From assembly GCA_016793305.1 (NCBI GenBank), contig JAEUHU010000378.1, forward strand, positions 1 to 17,649: a DNA stretch of 17,649 bases, written 5' to 3'. This stretch comes from Planctomycetota bacterium (lineage in GTDB: Bacteria > Planctomycetota > UBA1135 > UBA2386). Position 1 is the first letter of the stretch; each line of letters opens with the position of its first letter. This document shows positions 7,691 through 15,015 of the stretch, in pieces. Both the position numbers and the translations under genes were made by a program. Below the pieces are notes generated by a model. The model searched no databases and was not told the origin of the DNA. It saw only the letters and a list, made by a program, of their open reading frames with translations.

Positions 7691-10421
7691 GTCGTCCCAT
7701 CCCACCCTCCTTGGGATCGCCTCGCGCCGCAGCGCGGCGAGGCGGCGCGAGCTGCCGTTCCGCACCCTTTGCCTCCCCACCGCCGCTGCGCTGCTGGCCA
7801 TGCTGGCAGCGTGCGGCGGCCGGAGGTCCGACCCGGTCCCGCCCGCCGGGCCGACCGGCGCCCTGCACCTGACGTTCCACGGCGTCACGACGTCCGGGGA
7901 CGACAGCAGACCCTTGGTGATGGGCGGTGCAGGAGACCGCCGTCAGGTGGCGGCGTGGTCGGTTGCCGCCGATCGGACCCGAAGCGCGGTGACCACCGCA
8001 GTCGAACTCCAGCTCGACGATGCGACGGTGGCGCGACTCGACGGCGACGTACTCGAGTCGGTCGGCCCAGGCGAAACCACGCTGCGCGCCAGCTACGCGG
8101 GCAGCACGGTGGCGGTGTTGGTGCGCGTCGTCGAGGACGCCGCGGCAGCCATCGAGGACTTCTCGCTTTCGGTCGCCGAGCCGCTGCGACTGCATGCGAC
8201 GGGCGCCGTCGTCGACCTGACGGCGATGGGCTCCCTCGGCAACGGCGCGCGGGTCGCCGTCGATTCTCGCTTGCAGTGGTCGTCGAGCACACCGTCGACC
8301 TTCCTCGTCGACTCGGCCGGCAGGGTCACGGCGGTCGGCGAAGGTACAGGCCTGCTCTCGGTGCGCGACGCCGCGTCGGGGCGCGAGCGCACCCTCGCCG
8401 TCGCCGTCGCGTTGCCGCGGCCGTCAGGCAGCACGCTGCCGTTCCACCAAGGGGGCCTGGTCGTGAACGGCAACCTGTCGGCCTACGTACCGCCGTTCGC
8501 GCTCGATGCCGACCGCCAGGTGTGGGTGCAGCCGTGGACGGCGCCGGGCGGGTTGCCGTCCGGCCACGTTCCCGTCGCCGCGTTCGAGGTCCTGGTCGGT
8601 GGTGGCGGCACGCCACGCCGCCCGCTCGAACTGCGCATCGACTCCGCGTCGCTCGCCGAAGCCGCGCCGGCGGTCGGCCAGCTGTGGTCGGAGGCGCCTG
8701 GCAGCAGCACCCTGCAGCCGGCGTTCCGCGTGGCCTGGGAGGCTGCCGGTCAGGCGTGGCTGCAGCTACCGGCGCTCGGGCGATACCTGTTGTCGTTCGA
8801 GCCGGGGCTCGCGGCGGAGCTCGCCCACCTGTACGCGCCGGTGCTGTCGCTGTCGGTGGACGACATCCATCCGATCGGCTTCCAGGAACTGCTCGCCAGC
8901 TGCCAGCTGCGGACGCCGTCGGGCGTCGCAGGGAGCGCCACGCCGCTCACGCCGACGCAGTTGCTCGAGCCGGCGAACGACCTGCCCGACAGCCGCATCG
9001 AACTGCTCGACGGGTCGCGCCAGGAATTCACGGAACGAACGAGCAGCTGGAAGCACGCCAGCCTCGGCGGCAGCGAGGTCGCCTCGCCGAAGCCGCCCGT
9101 CGTCTACTGGGCGCTGCGCGGCGCAGGTCAGCACCTGGTGCTGCAGTACTGGTTCGTCTACGCGGCGAGCGGGCAGCCCTACTACGGCGGCCTCCACAAC
9201 GGCTACGACCTGGCCCACGAATGCGACCTCGAAATGGCGCAAGTGATCCTGAGCAGCACCGGCTCGGACTTCGTGCCGGTCGCCGCGACGGCGTCGCAAC
9301 ACTACTATGGCGAGGGGCGGCATTGGCGCGACGTGACGTTGGAAGGCGGACGCCTCTTGCTGCACGTCGCGGAAGCAGGTCACGCGACCTACTTCGAGCC
9401 AGGGTTCGACGGCGCTGCCGACGTACATGGCTCCTATGCGGGCGAGACGGGGTTCCTCGGCAAGGTCGCGCCGCTGCTCTACGTCTACGATCGTTGCGCG
9501 ATCGGCAGCCGCCAGCGGAAGCTGGCGCCGGGCCAGTACGAACTGCGCGACCTGCACGCGGCAGCCGATGACAGCCGGGCGCTGTTGCGATTCCGCGGGC
9601 GTTTCGGCCGCGATGGGTTCCTGGCGCCAGCGACGGGCAGCGTGGCGACGCGCGGCCCAGAGGGGTTCTCGATGTACGCATTCCCGCGGTCGTTCCATCG
9701 CGCGTTCCTGTTCAGTACCGACACCAGCATCCGCGCCATCGAGCGGAACGGAACCGGACGGGCCGATCGACTGCGGCAAGGCGAACGAATGGAAGCTCTG
9801 CAGGCGTACACAGCCGATCGCTGGGAAGGTCCGGTGCAAGAGAGGATCGACGGCGCGTGCAGCAGCGAGGCGGGGCAGCCAGCGCATCTGGCGGCACACC
9901 TCGTGGCAACGGCGCAGCGGCCCGAGGACTACTATGCCTGCGAAGACTGGCGGCTCGTCAGCATCACGCCTGCGACGCCGGCAGAGGCCTTCGTCGATCA
10001 GACGCTCACAGTGCAGATCCGATGGCGCGGGACACGCCGCCGCGACGGGCAGGCGGTGCAGTTCCCAGTCGCCTTCTGGCTGCAGCCGGCCAACGACGAG
10101 AACTACCTCGGCCTGTCGGCAATCCCCTACGGGACTGGGCCGTCGGCCAGCGTGTTCTTCGTGGCTTGCGGCGGGGCAGGGGCCACCGCGGACGAAGGGG
10201 ACCTGACGGTCGACCTGCCGCTGACCTGGATGTCGGACGCAGGCGTGCCACCGGCGGCCTGCGACACCACCAACCCGCCGACCTTCGCGACGCCGTTCCA
10301 CTTGTGGGTACGAGACGCCAGCGGGGAGTACCTCCACTTGACGTGCACGACGCCGGGTTGTCAGCAGCTCGGCCCTGCCACCGGAGAGCCGCTGCGGTTC
10401 GTCGTGCGTGTCTGCCCCTGA
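7689..10421 (+). CDS. Large lipoprotein with Ig-like (BIG2-type) repeats and a Vps62-like domain
   Basis: A 910-aa protein. The signal TLCLPTAAALLAMLAACGG has a good lipobox (LAAC, Cys42), so it is an envelope lipoprotein. Residues about 60-245 hold two bacterial Ig-like domains, with repeated strands such as TVARLDGDVLESVGPGETTLRASYAG and TFLVDSAGRVTAVGEGTGLLSVRD. Residues about 465-670 resemble Vps62/NPP1-like domains: LQYWFVYAASG, HECDLEMAQVIL, SQHYYGEGRHWRDV, AGHATYFEPG. In that family the His/Asp-Glu and GxHAxYF motifs line a metal-binding pocket. A Cys-containing beta-rich tail (about 750-910) follows. I chose ATG 7689 rather than an in-frame ATG 48 bp upstream because it gives a better signal. 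The function is unknown; surface binding or cell-wall interaction is a guess. Confidence 0.75.
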   Translation: MSSHPTLLGIASRRSAARRRELPFRTLCLPTAAALLAMLAACGGRRSDPVPPAGPTGALHLTFHGVTTSGDDSRPLVMGGAGDRRQVAAWSVAADRTRSAVTTAVELQLDDATVARLDGDVLESVGPGETTLRASYAGSTVAVLVRVVEDAAAAIEDFSLSVAEPLRLHATGAVVDLTAMGSLGNGARVAVDSRLQWSSSTPSTFLVDSAGRVTAVGEGTGLLSVRDAASGRERTLAVAVALPRPSGSTLPFHQGGLVVNGNLSAYVPPFALDADRQVWVQPWTAPGGLPSGHVPVAAFEVLVGGGGTPRRPLELRIDSASLAEAAPAVGQLWSEAPGSSTLQPAFRVAWEAAGQAWLQLPALGRYLLSFEPGLAAELAHLYAPVLSLSVDDIHPIGFQELLASCQLRTPSGVAGSATPLTPTQLLEPANDLPDSRIELLDGSRQEFTERTSSWKHASLGGSEVASPKPPVVYWALRGAGQHLVLQYWFVYAASGQPYYGGLHNGYDLAHECDLEMAQVILSSTGSDFVPVAATASQHYYGEGRHWRDVTLEGGRLLLHVAEAGHATYFEPGFDGAADVHGSYAGETGFLGKVAPLLYVYDRCAIGSRQRKLAPGQYELRDLHAAADDSRALLRFRGRFGRDGFLAPATGSVATRGPEGFSMYAFPRSFHRAFLFSTDTSIRAIERNGTGRADRLRQGERMEALQAYTADRWEGPVQERIDGACSSEAGQPAHLAAHLVATAQRPEDYYACEDWRLVSITPATPAEAFVDQTLTVQIRWRGTRRRDGQAVQFPVAFWLQPANDENYLGLSAIPYGTGPSASVFFVACGGAGATADEGDLTVDLPLTWMSDAGVPPAACDTTNPPTFATPFHLWVRDASGEYLHLTCTTPGCQQLGPATGEPLRFVVRVCP

Positions 10422-10477
10422 TGCGGAGGGGCGACGCGTGCATCCTCCTGCCGGTAGTCGAGCGCGATCGACCGGGA

Positions 10478-10592
10478 TTGCCCGAGTCGGTGGCGATGCG
10501 CACCATCGGACCTCGATCCTGGTAGGCGACTACCAGGTTTCGAGTTCAGCCGGCTGCGGCCAGGTGCTCGCTGGTCCGCGCAACACGCGCGG
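10478..10592 (+). repeat. Left copy of ~115-bp imperfect direct repeat flanking the element
   Basis: This stretch aligns by eye with 17526-17645 in the same orientation. Shared blocks are TTGCCCG, GCGCACCATCGG, ACCTCGA, the CTGGTAG(G/T)CGACTACCAG palindrome (10519-10536), TTTCG, CTCGCTGGTCCGCGCAAC and a CGCGC hairpin (about 10577-10592). It ends 18 bp outside the CCA end of the tRNA-Pro fragment. Either it is the sequence downstream of the tRNA gene on both partners, with a tRNA 3' processing or terminator structure, or it contains integrase recognition sites. Confidence 0.8.
10519..10536. promoter_or_regulatory. 18-bp near-palindrome CTGGTAGGCGACTACCAG
   Basis: Inverted CTGGTAG/CTACCAG arms with one mismatched pair near the centre. 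It corresponds to the perfect palindrome at 17571-17588 and shares its half-site with three direct repeats at 10800-10838. A tyrosine-recombinase arm site or a transcription-terminating hairpin are both possible. Confidence 0.6.
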
Positions 10593-10609
10593 AGGCTGAC
10601 GGTTGAAGA

Positions 10610-10655
10610 TGGTCGGGCCGGCCGGATTCGAACCGGCGACCTACTGGTCCCAAAC
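10610..10655 (-). tRNA. 3' half of tRNA-Pro(UGG): attachment-site core, not a functional tRNA
   Basis: Read on the minus strand this is the anticodon loop TTTGGGA (anticodon TGG), the 3' anticodon arm CCAGT, variable loop AGGTC, a perfect T-arm GCCGG-TTCGAAT-CCGGC, the 3' acceptor strand CGGCCCG, discriminator A and encoded CCA (10610-10612). The 5' anticodon arm should read ACTGG, but the sequence past 10655 is unrelated and no D-arm or 5' acceptor strand follows. Such a fragment is the classic scar of an integrase that recombines within the 3' half of a tRNA gene. It marks the distal border of the element; the intact gene should lie at the integrase end. Confidence 0.9.
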
Positions 10656-10987
10656 GGGAACCGGGTTGCCGGGTGGACGAACGACGACTTCGCGCAAGAA
10701 CTACGGCACGAGCCGGAAAGCCCGCGTTGGCAGCGTTCTACGTGGTATCAGAGCTTTCGCCAAGCCCTCTCAGGACTTCCCAGGGGTTCGCGTGGCTTCC
10801 TGGTAGTGCTTACGAAACTGGTAGTCGGAGCTGGTAGTTCCGCTGCAAGGATGCCGCGCGGGTGCAGTTGGGGCACGGCGATGGGCGAATGGTTCGGCGC
10901 TACTCCGTGGCGGCCGAAGCGGTGCTCGGGTAGGCGGTCGCGGCGAAGCATGCGCAGCGGCTCCTTCCGTCCGTATCGACCAGGGCT
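10656..10987. other. Gene-free left end of the element with arm-type repeats
   Basis: No credible gene lies between the tRNA fragment and the stop of the Sel1 gene. The notable content is the CTGGTAGT cluster near 10800-10838; the rest shows no clear structure. Confidence 0.6.
10800..10838 (+). promoter_or_regulatory. Three direct CTGGTAGT repeats, candidate integrase arm sites
   Basis: CTGGTAGT occurs exactly at 10800-10807, 10818-10825 and 10831-10838, all in one orientation, with start-to-start spacings of 18 and 13 bp. The same octamer forms both arms of the palindrome at 17571-17588. Phage integrases bind short arm-type repeats on both sides of the crossover core, and this layout fits that model. 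Excisionase (directionality factor) sites are an alternative. Confidence 0.6.
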
Positions 10988-12412
10988 CTAGTCCTTCCTG
11001 CTTGCGCGAGATGCTTCGAGCTTCTGGTGTAGTTCGCGAGCCATAGTCTGGCCCTCTGCGACCTGCTCCCGCGTCATCTGCTTCTCAAAGACGGACCGCA
11101 TTTCCGCAGCCTCAGTATCCCCTTCGGCAGCCGCGAGGTTCAGCCACGCATATCCCGCGACATCGTCCTTCGGCACACCCCTGCCAGACAGGTAGGCCGC
11201 AGCGAGGCGATTCATCGAACGAACGTGCCCGAGTCGAGCCGCCTTGAGCAACCACCTCGTCGACTCCTTGTCATCCTGCGGAACTCCTCTTCCACCCTGA
11301 TAGTGCATTCCAAGACCGTACATCCCCGATGGGTCCCCTAGGTCGGCAGCCTTCTGGAGCCAACGAACCGCTTCTCGATCGTCTTTCGGAACGCCTTTGC
11401 CGTTCGAATAGGCCACAGCGACTGCAAACATCGCGGATGGATCACCTAGATCGGCTGCCTTCTGGTACCAGCGAAATGCCTCTGCCAGATCTTTCTCAAC
11501 TCCGCCGCCCATGCTGTAGCGCAGTCCAAGAATAACCATTGACTCTACATCCCCCCTCTCCGCAGCCATACGACTCCAGCGAACAGAAGCCAGGTGGTCC
11601 TGAGCGACACCTACCCCAGCTCCGTACCACTCCCCCACCTGCCGCATAGCTGGCACGCTTCCGAGCACCGCAGCGTTCAAGTACTTCCGAAACGCCTCCT
11701 TATCGTCCTTCGGCACACCACGGCCCTCTGCGAATCTCGCGCCCAAGTTCAGCAACGCAGATGCGGAGCCGAAGTCCGCAGCCTTCTGATAGCAACGAAC
11801 GGCTTCCAAGTCATCCTTCAACACGCCTTGCCCCAACTCATAGGCGAGCCCCAAGCTGAAAAGCGCAACGGCGTTGCCGAGCTCCGCAGCCTTGCGATAC
11901 CACGCAACGGCCTCCTTGTGGTCCTGCTCCACTCCTAGGCCCTCGGCGTAGCATAGGCCGAGGTTGTACATCGCATTGATGTTGCCGAGGTCCGCAGCCT
12001 TGCGATACCACGCGACCGCTTCCTTGTATTCACGCAACATGCCGAACTGTAGGCCAAGTTCGTTCATGGCATCGGCGTTGCCGAGGTCCGCAGCCTTGCG
12101 ATACCACGCGTTTGCCGCCTTGTAGTCCTTCGGAACGCCCTGGCCGAGGAAGCAGCAGCGGCCTAGGCCATACATCGCATCGGCGTTGCCGAGCTCCGCA
12201 GCCTTGCGATACCACGCAACGGCCTCCTTGTGGTCCTGCTCCACTCCTAGGCCCTCGGCGTAGCGCGCGCCGAGGCAGAGCATCGCAGGAGCATCACCCC
12301 TGTCGGCCTTCGCCTTGAGCTCGGCGATCGGCGGATCCTGGCGCTTCGATGCCGGCGGCTGCTGCGCGTTGGAAGGCAGAACGAGCAGGAAGAGTGCTGC
12401 AAGTGACTTCAT
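10988..12412 (-). CDS. Secreted Sel1-repeat (TPR-like) protein
   Basis: A 474-aa protein with signal peptide MKSLAALFLLVLPSNAQ (1-17, cleavage probably after NA). About eleven Sel1-like repeats of 36 residues follow, of the form AMYNLGLCYAEGLGVEQDHKEAVAWYRKAAELGN, plus a C-terminal cap of about 50 residues (YAWLNLAAAEGDTEAAEMRSVFEKQMTREQ). Repeat three is four residues short. Such alpha-solenoids bind proteins or peptides; no enzyme domain is present. The gene's GC content is visibly lower than its neighbours, and it is the last gene of the element before the att site, so it looks like cargo. The frame stays open upstream through the HTH gene and the repeat array, but the signal peptide fixes the start at 12412. 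No Shine-Dalgarno is evident. It lies 41 bp downstream of the HTH gene and may share its transcript. Confidence 0.88.
   Translation of the reverse strand: MKSLAALFLLVLPSNAQQPPASKRQDPPIAELKAKADRGDAPAMLCLGARYAEGLGVEQDHKEAVAWYRKAAELGNADAMYGLGRCCFLGQGVPKDYKAANAWYRKAADLGNADAMNELGLQFGMLREYKEAVAWYRKAADLGNINAMYNLGLCYAEGLGVEQDHKEAVAWYRKAAELGNAVALFSLGLAYELGQGVLKDDLEAVRCYQKAADFGSASALLNLGARFAEGRGVPKDDKEAFRKYLNAAVLGSVPAMRQVGEWYGAGVGVAQDHLASVRWSRMAAERGDVESMVILGLRYSMGGGVEKDLAEAFRWYQKAADLGDPSAMFAVAVAYSNGKGVPKDDREAVRWLQKAADLGDPSGMYGLGMHYQGGRGVPQDDKESTRWLLKAARLGHVRSMNRLAAAYLSGRGVPKDDVAGYAWLNLAAAEGDTEAAEMRSVFEKQMTREQVAEGQTMARELHQKLEASRASRKD
11869..11952 (-). repeat. 84-bp exact intragenic repeat, copy 1 (second copy 12181-12264)
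   Basis: By eye the 84 bases at 11869-11952 are identical to 12181-12264, 312 bp apart, in frame within the Sel1 gene (104 codons, equal to two full repeats plus the shortened one). Exact identity between repeats that otherwise differ suggests recent intragenic duplication or gene conversion. Confidence 0.8.
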
Positions 12413-12453
12413 GCGATGGCGTGTTGGCAAGGGCACCTTCAGGGCAGACGAGG

Positions 12454-12741
12454 CTACCCGATCTGGCGGTCCCCGCCAGACTCGGCACAGGCACGTTCTT
12501 GCGCCATGCATTCGGATGCCAACGCCGCTCGCAGCCGCCGCGCCTGCTCCTGCCAAGCCCGCCGTAGCCGCAGGGCAACGGTCGGATCGGTTCGCTTGAG
12601 CAGCCGCAGGGCCGACGGCCGGACGCCGGCAGCCATCGCCGCTTGCGCGTAGGTAGCCCCGGCAACGATCGCCTCGACGGCGGCGGCAACGTCGGCTTCG
12701 GTGACTTCGGACCTCAACTTCGGACGCTCGATCTTCGGCAT
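12454..12741 (-). CDS. Small HTH protein resembling phage terminase small subunit
   Basis: A 95-aa protein: MPKIERPKLRSEVTEADVAAAVEAIVAGATYAQAAMAAGVRPSALRLLKRTDPTVALRLRRAWQEQARRLRAAL. Residues about 17-48 form an HTH (VEAIVAGATYAQAAMAAGVRPSALRLL). The following DPTVALRLRRAWQEQ resembles the DPEFAxRLxxA segment after the HTH of small terminase subunits and related phage HTH proteins. A good Shine-Dalgarno (CGAGGGAG, 12748-12755 on this strand) precedes the ATG by six bases. It lies directly downstream of the repeat array, whose last unit supplies that RBS. It could be a DNA-recognition subunit for packaging, a regulator of the array, or an unrelated HTH. The gene is likely real; the family call is tentative. 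Confidence 0.65.
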   Translation of the reverse strand: MPKIERPKLRSEVTEADVAAAVEAIVAGATYAQAAMAAGVRPSALRLLKRTDPTVALRLRRAWQEQARRLRAALASECMAQERACAESGGDRQIG

Positions 12742-12751
12742 GGTTCACTCC

Positions 12752-13135
12752 CTCGCGTGCGGGTGCATGCGCGTGCGTACACGGTCGGAAACTGCCCTCG
12801 CCTGCGCGAACGCGGGCGCACGATGGCCCGAGAATCCCGCATCGCCGCATCGGGCGCGCACGCACGCGCGTACTTGACGGCGAAGGGCAGCCTTCGCGGG
12901 TGCAGGAAGGTTCGCGCAAGCTTGCGGCAACCCACTCGCGCGCACGCACACACACACGCGCGATGCGCGACTCGATATCTGGGCGAACGGTCGCCGGCCT
13001 CGCGCGCAGGCGCACGCACACGCACGATGAGTCGGACATCGCCTCCCTCGCGCGCGGGCGCGTGCACGCGCTCGATGCGTCCGGCTTCCCCTTCCTCGCA
13101 CGCGGGTGCGCGTCGCGCGCGATGCGCGTGCCCAT
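12752..13135 (-). repeat. Array of about eight degenerate ~48-bp units with alternating purine-pyrimidine tracts
   Basis: Units begin with CTCGC-like sequence near 12752, 12797, 12850, 12894, 12935, 12999, 13047 and 13095 (plus-strand reading). Spacing is 42-64 bp, most often 44-48. Each continues into a GC/CA-alternating tract such as GCGCGCACGCACACACACAC or GCGCGTGCACGCGC (a perfect palindrome), commonly followed by CGATGCG. No credible gene occupies the interval between the helicase and HTH genes. Candidate roles are an iteron-type origin, a packaging or protein-binding site, or a structured leader of the HTH/Sel1 transcript. Confidence 0.7.
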
Positions 13136-13156
13136 CCGAGATCCAGGACGCCCGCA

Positions 13157-13172
13157 GAGCCGCGAACGGCTC
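13157..13172 (-). terminator. Hairpin with UUCG loop downstream of the helicase gene
   Basis: On the minus strand GAGCCG-TTCG-CGGCTC forms a perfect six-base stem about 80 bases after the helicase stop. There is no U-tract, so a terminator, processing or origin-associated structure is only possible. Confidence 0.35.
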
Positions 13173-13252
13173 CCGTCGACGTAGGCACGCCCGCCGCGAC
13201 GATCGCGCAACAGCGGGCACGCCAAGCGGCCCAGCGAGGAATGCGGGAGCCA

Positions 13253-15010
13253 TCATGCTGCGCCCTCAGCTTCGCCATGGGTTCTTCCCGAGGCGCACTC
13301 GCCAGGTTGCTCGGCAACCGAACCCGCCCCAGCACCACGAGACGAGACGCACCGGCTCCCTATAGGAGCCTGGTGCGCCTCTCTCGATGGGGTGCTCCGA
13401 GGCGCACTGGTGCGGCTCGGTGCGGCTGAGTGCGGCTCGGTGCGGCTCGGTGGTTCCGATGCCTTCACGATCCCTTGGAACTCGACCGGCACCAGGCGGA
13501 GCACCTGCTCGGAGACCTTCGCACCGTCGAGGTAGTGCAGCTGCTCAGTCCGAACGCCAGGCAACTTGACCACGGCATCTCCCAGGGCGTAGCGAGCCGA
13601 GCAAAAGCGCGTCGGTCCACACACAGCGCGGACACGGAAGGCCCCCTCAAGATCCTTCGTGCCTAGGCCGGGTTGTCGGGCAACCAGTTCCGCCAGCAAC
13701 GCTTGATCCTGCAACCGCTCCCTCGCCTTGGCGGCGTCCTTGGGCTTACTCGCCGCCGGCACCTGAAACGTCGTGTCCTCGGTCAACTCCTGCGTCGCCC
13801 GGTTCAGGTGAAGCACAATGCCCTGCTCGTCTGGCAGGTGGTCTCGCCCCAGCTTGTTCTTCACGACCCGACACTCGATGCGGTCGCCAGAGCCAGCAAT
13901 CGACGTGAGGTTGAGTAGCACGCGCGCCTGGAACTCGATGCTGCGGGAATCGGCGCCCGCTGCCATGCCGTTCTGCTCCGCAGCGGCAACCGCCGAGCGG
14001 TAGGCGGCCCGGTTCATCTCCGACGTGCACCAGACGACCATGCGATACCGCGAGGCCACCACCCTGGCCGAGGCCGCTGCCGCCGCGACGGCGGCCTTGC
14101 GGTCCTCGCCCTCGGCTGCGGACTGGATCGAGTCGACGAACAGCGCGGCAGGCTTCCCGGCATCCTTCGCCCGGCGAGCCAGGTCGGCGCCCGCACTCTC
14201 GATGGTATCCCCGTGGGAGTAGAACACGATCGGCAGCTCTGCCACCTGCCGCTCCATTCGGTCGAGTTCCTCCGAGTCGCGCAGCTCGGTGGATTGGCGC
14301 GACCAGCCGCGACGCTGCAGGAACCGCTGCAGCAGGTCGTCGGGCTCTTCGTCGATGCCGAGGATGCCGACGACGAGGCCGCACTGCGCCCAGGTGTCGG
14401 CGACCTGCACCGCCAGCGCCGTCTTGCCGGCGTTCGGGGCGCCGTTGGAGTAGATCCGCGTGCCGAGCACCGGGCCGCCGCCCGTCATCTCGTCGAGGGC
14501 AACGATGCCAGTCGGGACGTGGACCAGCGGCCCTTCGTCGCGCCACCGGCGCAACACGTCCGCAGGTGCCCGGCCCGGCCAAGCCTCATGCACCGAGGGT
14601 GCCGGCCGCGCCGCGTCGAGCATCGACAGGAGTTCGGGCATCGGCGCGCCATCGCGAGCCGCGCGCGCCAGTTCGGCGGCATGCCCGGCGATCCATCGGC
14701 GGTCGGACTCAGCGCGTACGATCGCAGCGTGCCGGTGCGCGCCGGCCCCGGTCACGACCTCGTCGAACAGATCCAACAGGTAGGCATGCCCGCCCGCCTC
14801 GTCCAGCTGCGCCCCGAGGCGGCTGCCGACCGCGATTGGGTCGGTTGCACCTGTCGCGGCGTGCTCGGCGTAGATCGCCCGCAGGATCGCGGCGTGCCTC
14901 GGCATGCCCATGTCGGCCGGCCGGAGCATCGCCCGGACACCAGCGACGGCCGCCGGGTCACGTAGCAGCGAGCCCAGCACGCTGCGTTCGGCCTCGGAGT
15001 GCAAGGCCAT
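13253..15010 (-). CDS. DnaB-like replicative helicase (RecA-fold ATPase) of the element
   Basis: A 585-aa protein. The N-terminus SEAERSVLGSLLRDPAAV...LRPADMGMPRHAAILRAIYAEH is typical of the DnaB N-terminal domain (about 1-110). The RecA-like ATPase follows (about 165-420): PTGIVALDEMTGGGPVLGTRIYSNG, Walker A GAPNAGKT at 190-197, IDEEP at 219-223, Walker B AALFVDS at 288-294, and VVWCTSEMNRAAY at 325-337. A C-terminal segment (about 425-525) may be a winged helix, and the last 60 residues are Ser/Pro/Arg-rich. ATG 15010 is five bases after the DUF1580 stop, so they form an operon. It probably opens the element's origin, or loads at a host or helper fork. No primase domain is seen. The frame is open upstream of 15010 but lacks homology. 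Confidence 0.87.
   Translation of the reverse strand: MALHSEAERSVLGSLLRDPAAVAGVRAMLRPADMGMPRHAAILRAIYAEHAATGATDPIAVGSRLGAQLDEAGGHAYLLDLFDEVVTGAGAHRHAAIVRAESDRRWIAGHAAELARAARDGAPMPELLSMLDAARPAPSVHEAWPGRAPADVLRRWRDEGPLVHVPTGIVALDEMTGGGPVLGTRIYSNGAPNAGKTALAVQVADTWAQCGLVVGILGIDEEPDDLLQRFLQRRGWSRQSTELRDSEELDRMERQVAELPIVFYSHGDTIESAGADLARRAKDAGKPAALFVDSIQSAAEGEDRKAAVAAAAASARVVASRYRMVVWCTSEMNRAAYRSAVAAAEQNGMAAGADSRSIEFQARVLLNLTSIAGSGDRIECRVVKNKLGRDHLPDEQGIVLHLNRATQELTEDTTFQVPAASKPKDAAKARERLQDQALLAELVARQPGLGTKDLEGAFRVRAVCGPTRFCSARYALGDAVVKLPGVRTEQLHYLDGAKVSEQVLRLVPVEFQGIVKASEPPSRTEPHSAAPSRTSAPRSTPSREAHQAPIGSRCVSSRGAGAGSVAEQPGECASGRTHGEAEGAA
13344..13381. repeat. Long imperfect inverted repeat in the helicase 3' end
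   Basis: Arms at 13344-13359 and 13365-13381 (GAGACGCACCGGCTCC against the complement of GGAGCCTGGTGCGCCTC) pair with one bulged base and one mismatch around a five-base CTATA loop. It lies inside the sequence coding the low-complexity tail of the helicase, 40 bp from the tandem 10-mers, and could be part of an origin or an mRNA hairpin. Confidence 0.6.
13411..13450 (+). repeat. Four tandem 10-mers TGCGGCTCGG
   Basis: TGCGGCTCGG repeats at 13411, 13421 (as TGCGGCTGAG), 13431 and 13441. Ten-base units place each copy on the same face of the helix. They encode part of the Ser/Pro/Arg/Glu-rich helicase tail. They may be protein-binding sites of an origin or simple low-complexity coding. Confidence 0.7.
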
Positions 15011-15015
15011 CGGCG

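Larger units (their letters stand above)
10422..10609. other. Intergenic region outside the element's left border
   Basis: No gene is supported between the lipoprotein stop and the tRNA fragment. It holds a CCGGTAGTCG motif (10451-10460) and the left copy of the long imperfect repeat (10478-10592), listed separately. No convincing terminator for the lipoprotein gene was found. Confidence 0.6.

Noticed and set aside
6935..9571. An 878-codon plus-strand frame through the DUF1501 and lipoprotein region
   Set aside because: Low-complexity Arg-rich translation that is out of frame with the lipoprotein, whose frame has a signal peptide and domain motifs.
10610..10690. A complete tRNA-Pro gene
   Set aside because: The 5' anticodon arm, D-arm and 5' acceptor strand are missing; similarity ends at the anticodon loop.
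10603..10806. A small plus-strand reading frame beginning with a VGPAGFEPATYWSQTG stretch
   Set aside because: It is the antisense translation of the tRNA-Pro 3' fragment, a well-known false protein signature.
12752..13135. The repeat array as a CRISPR array
   Set aside because: Units are degenerate, spacing varies from 42 to 64 bp, there are no unique spacers between identical repeats, and no cas genes are present.
12413..13225. An in-frame upstream extension of the Sel1 gene across the HTH gene and the repeat array
   Set aside because: The frame is open only because of high GC; the signal peptide at 12412 fixes the start, and the extension is Arg/Cys-rich low complexity.
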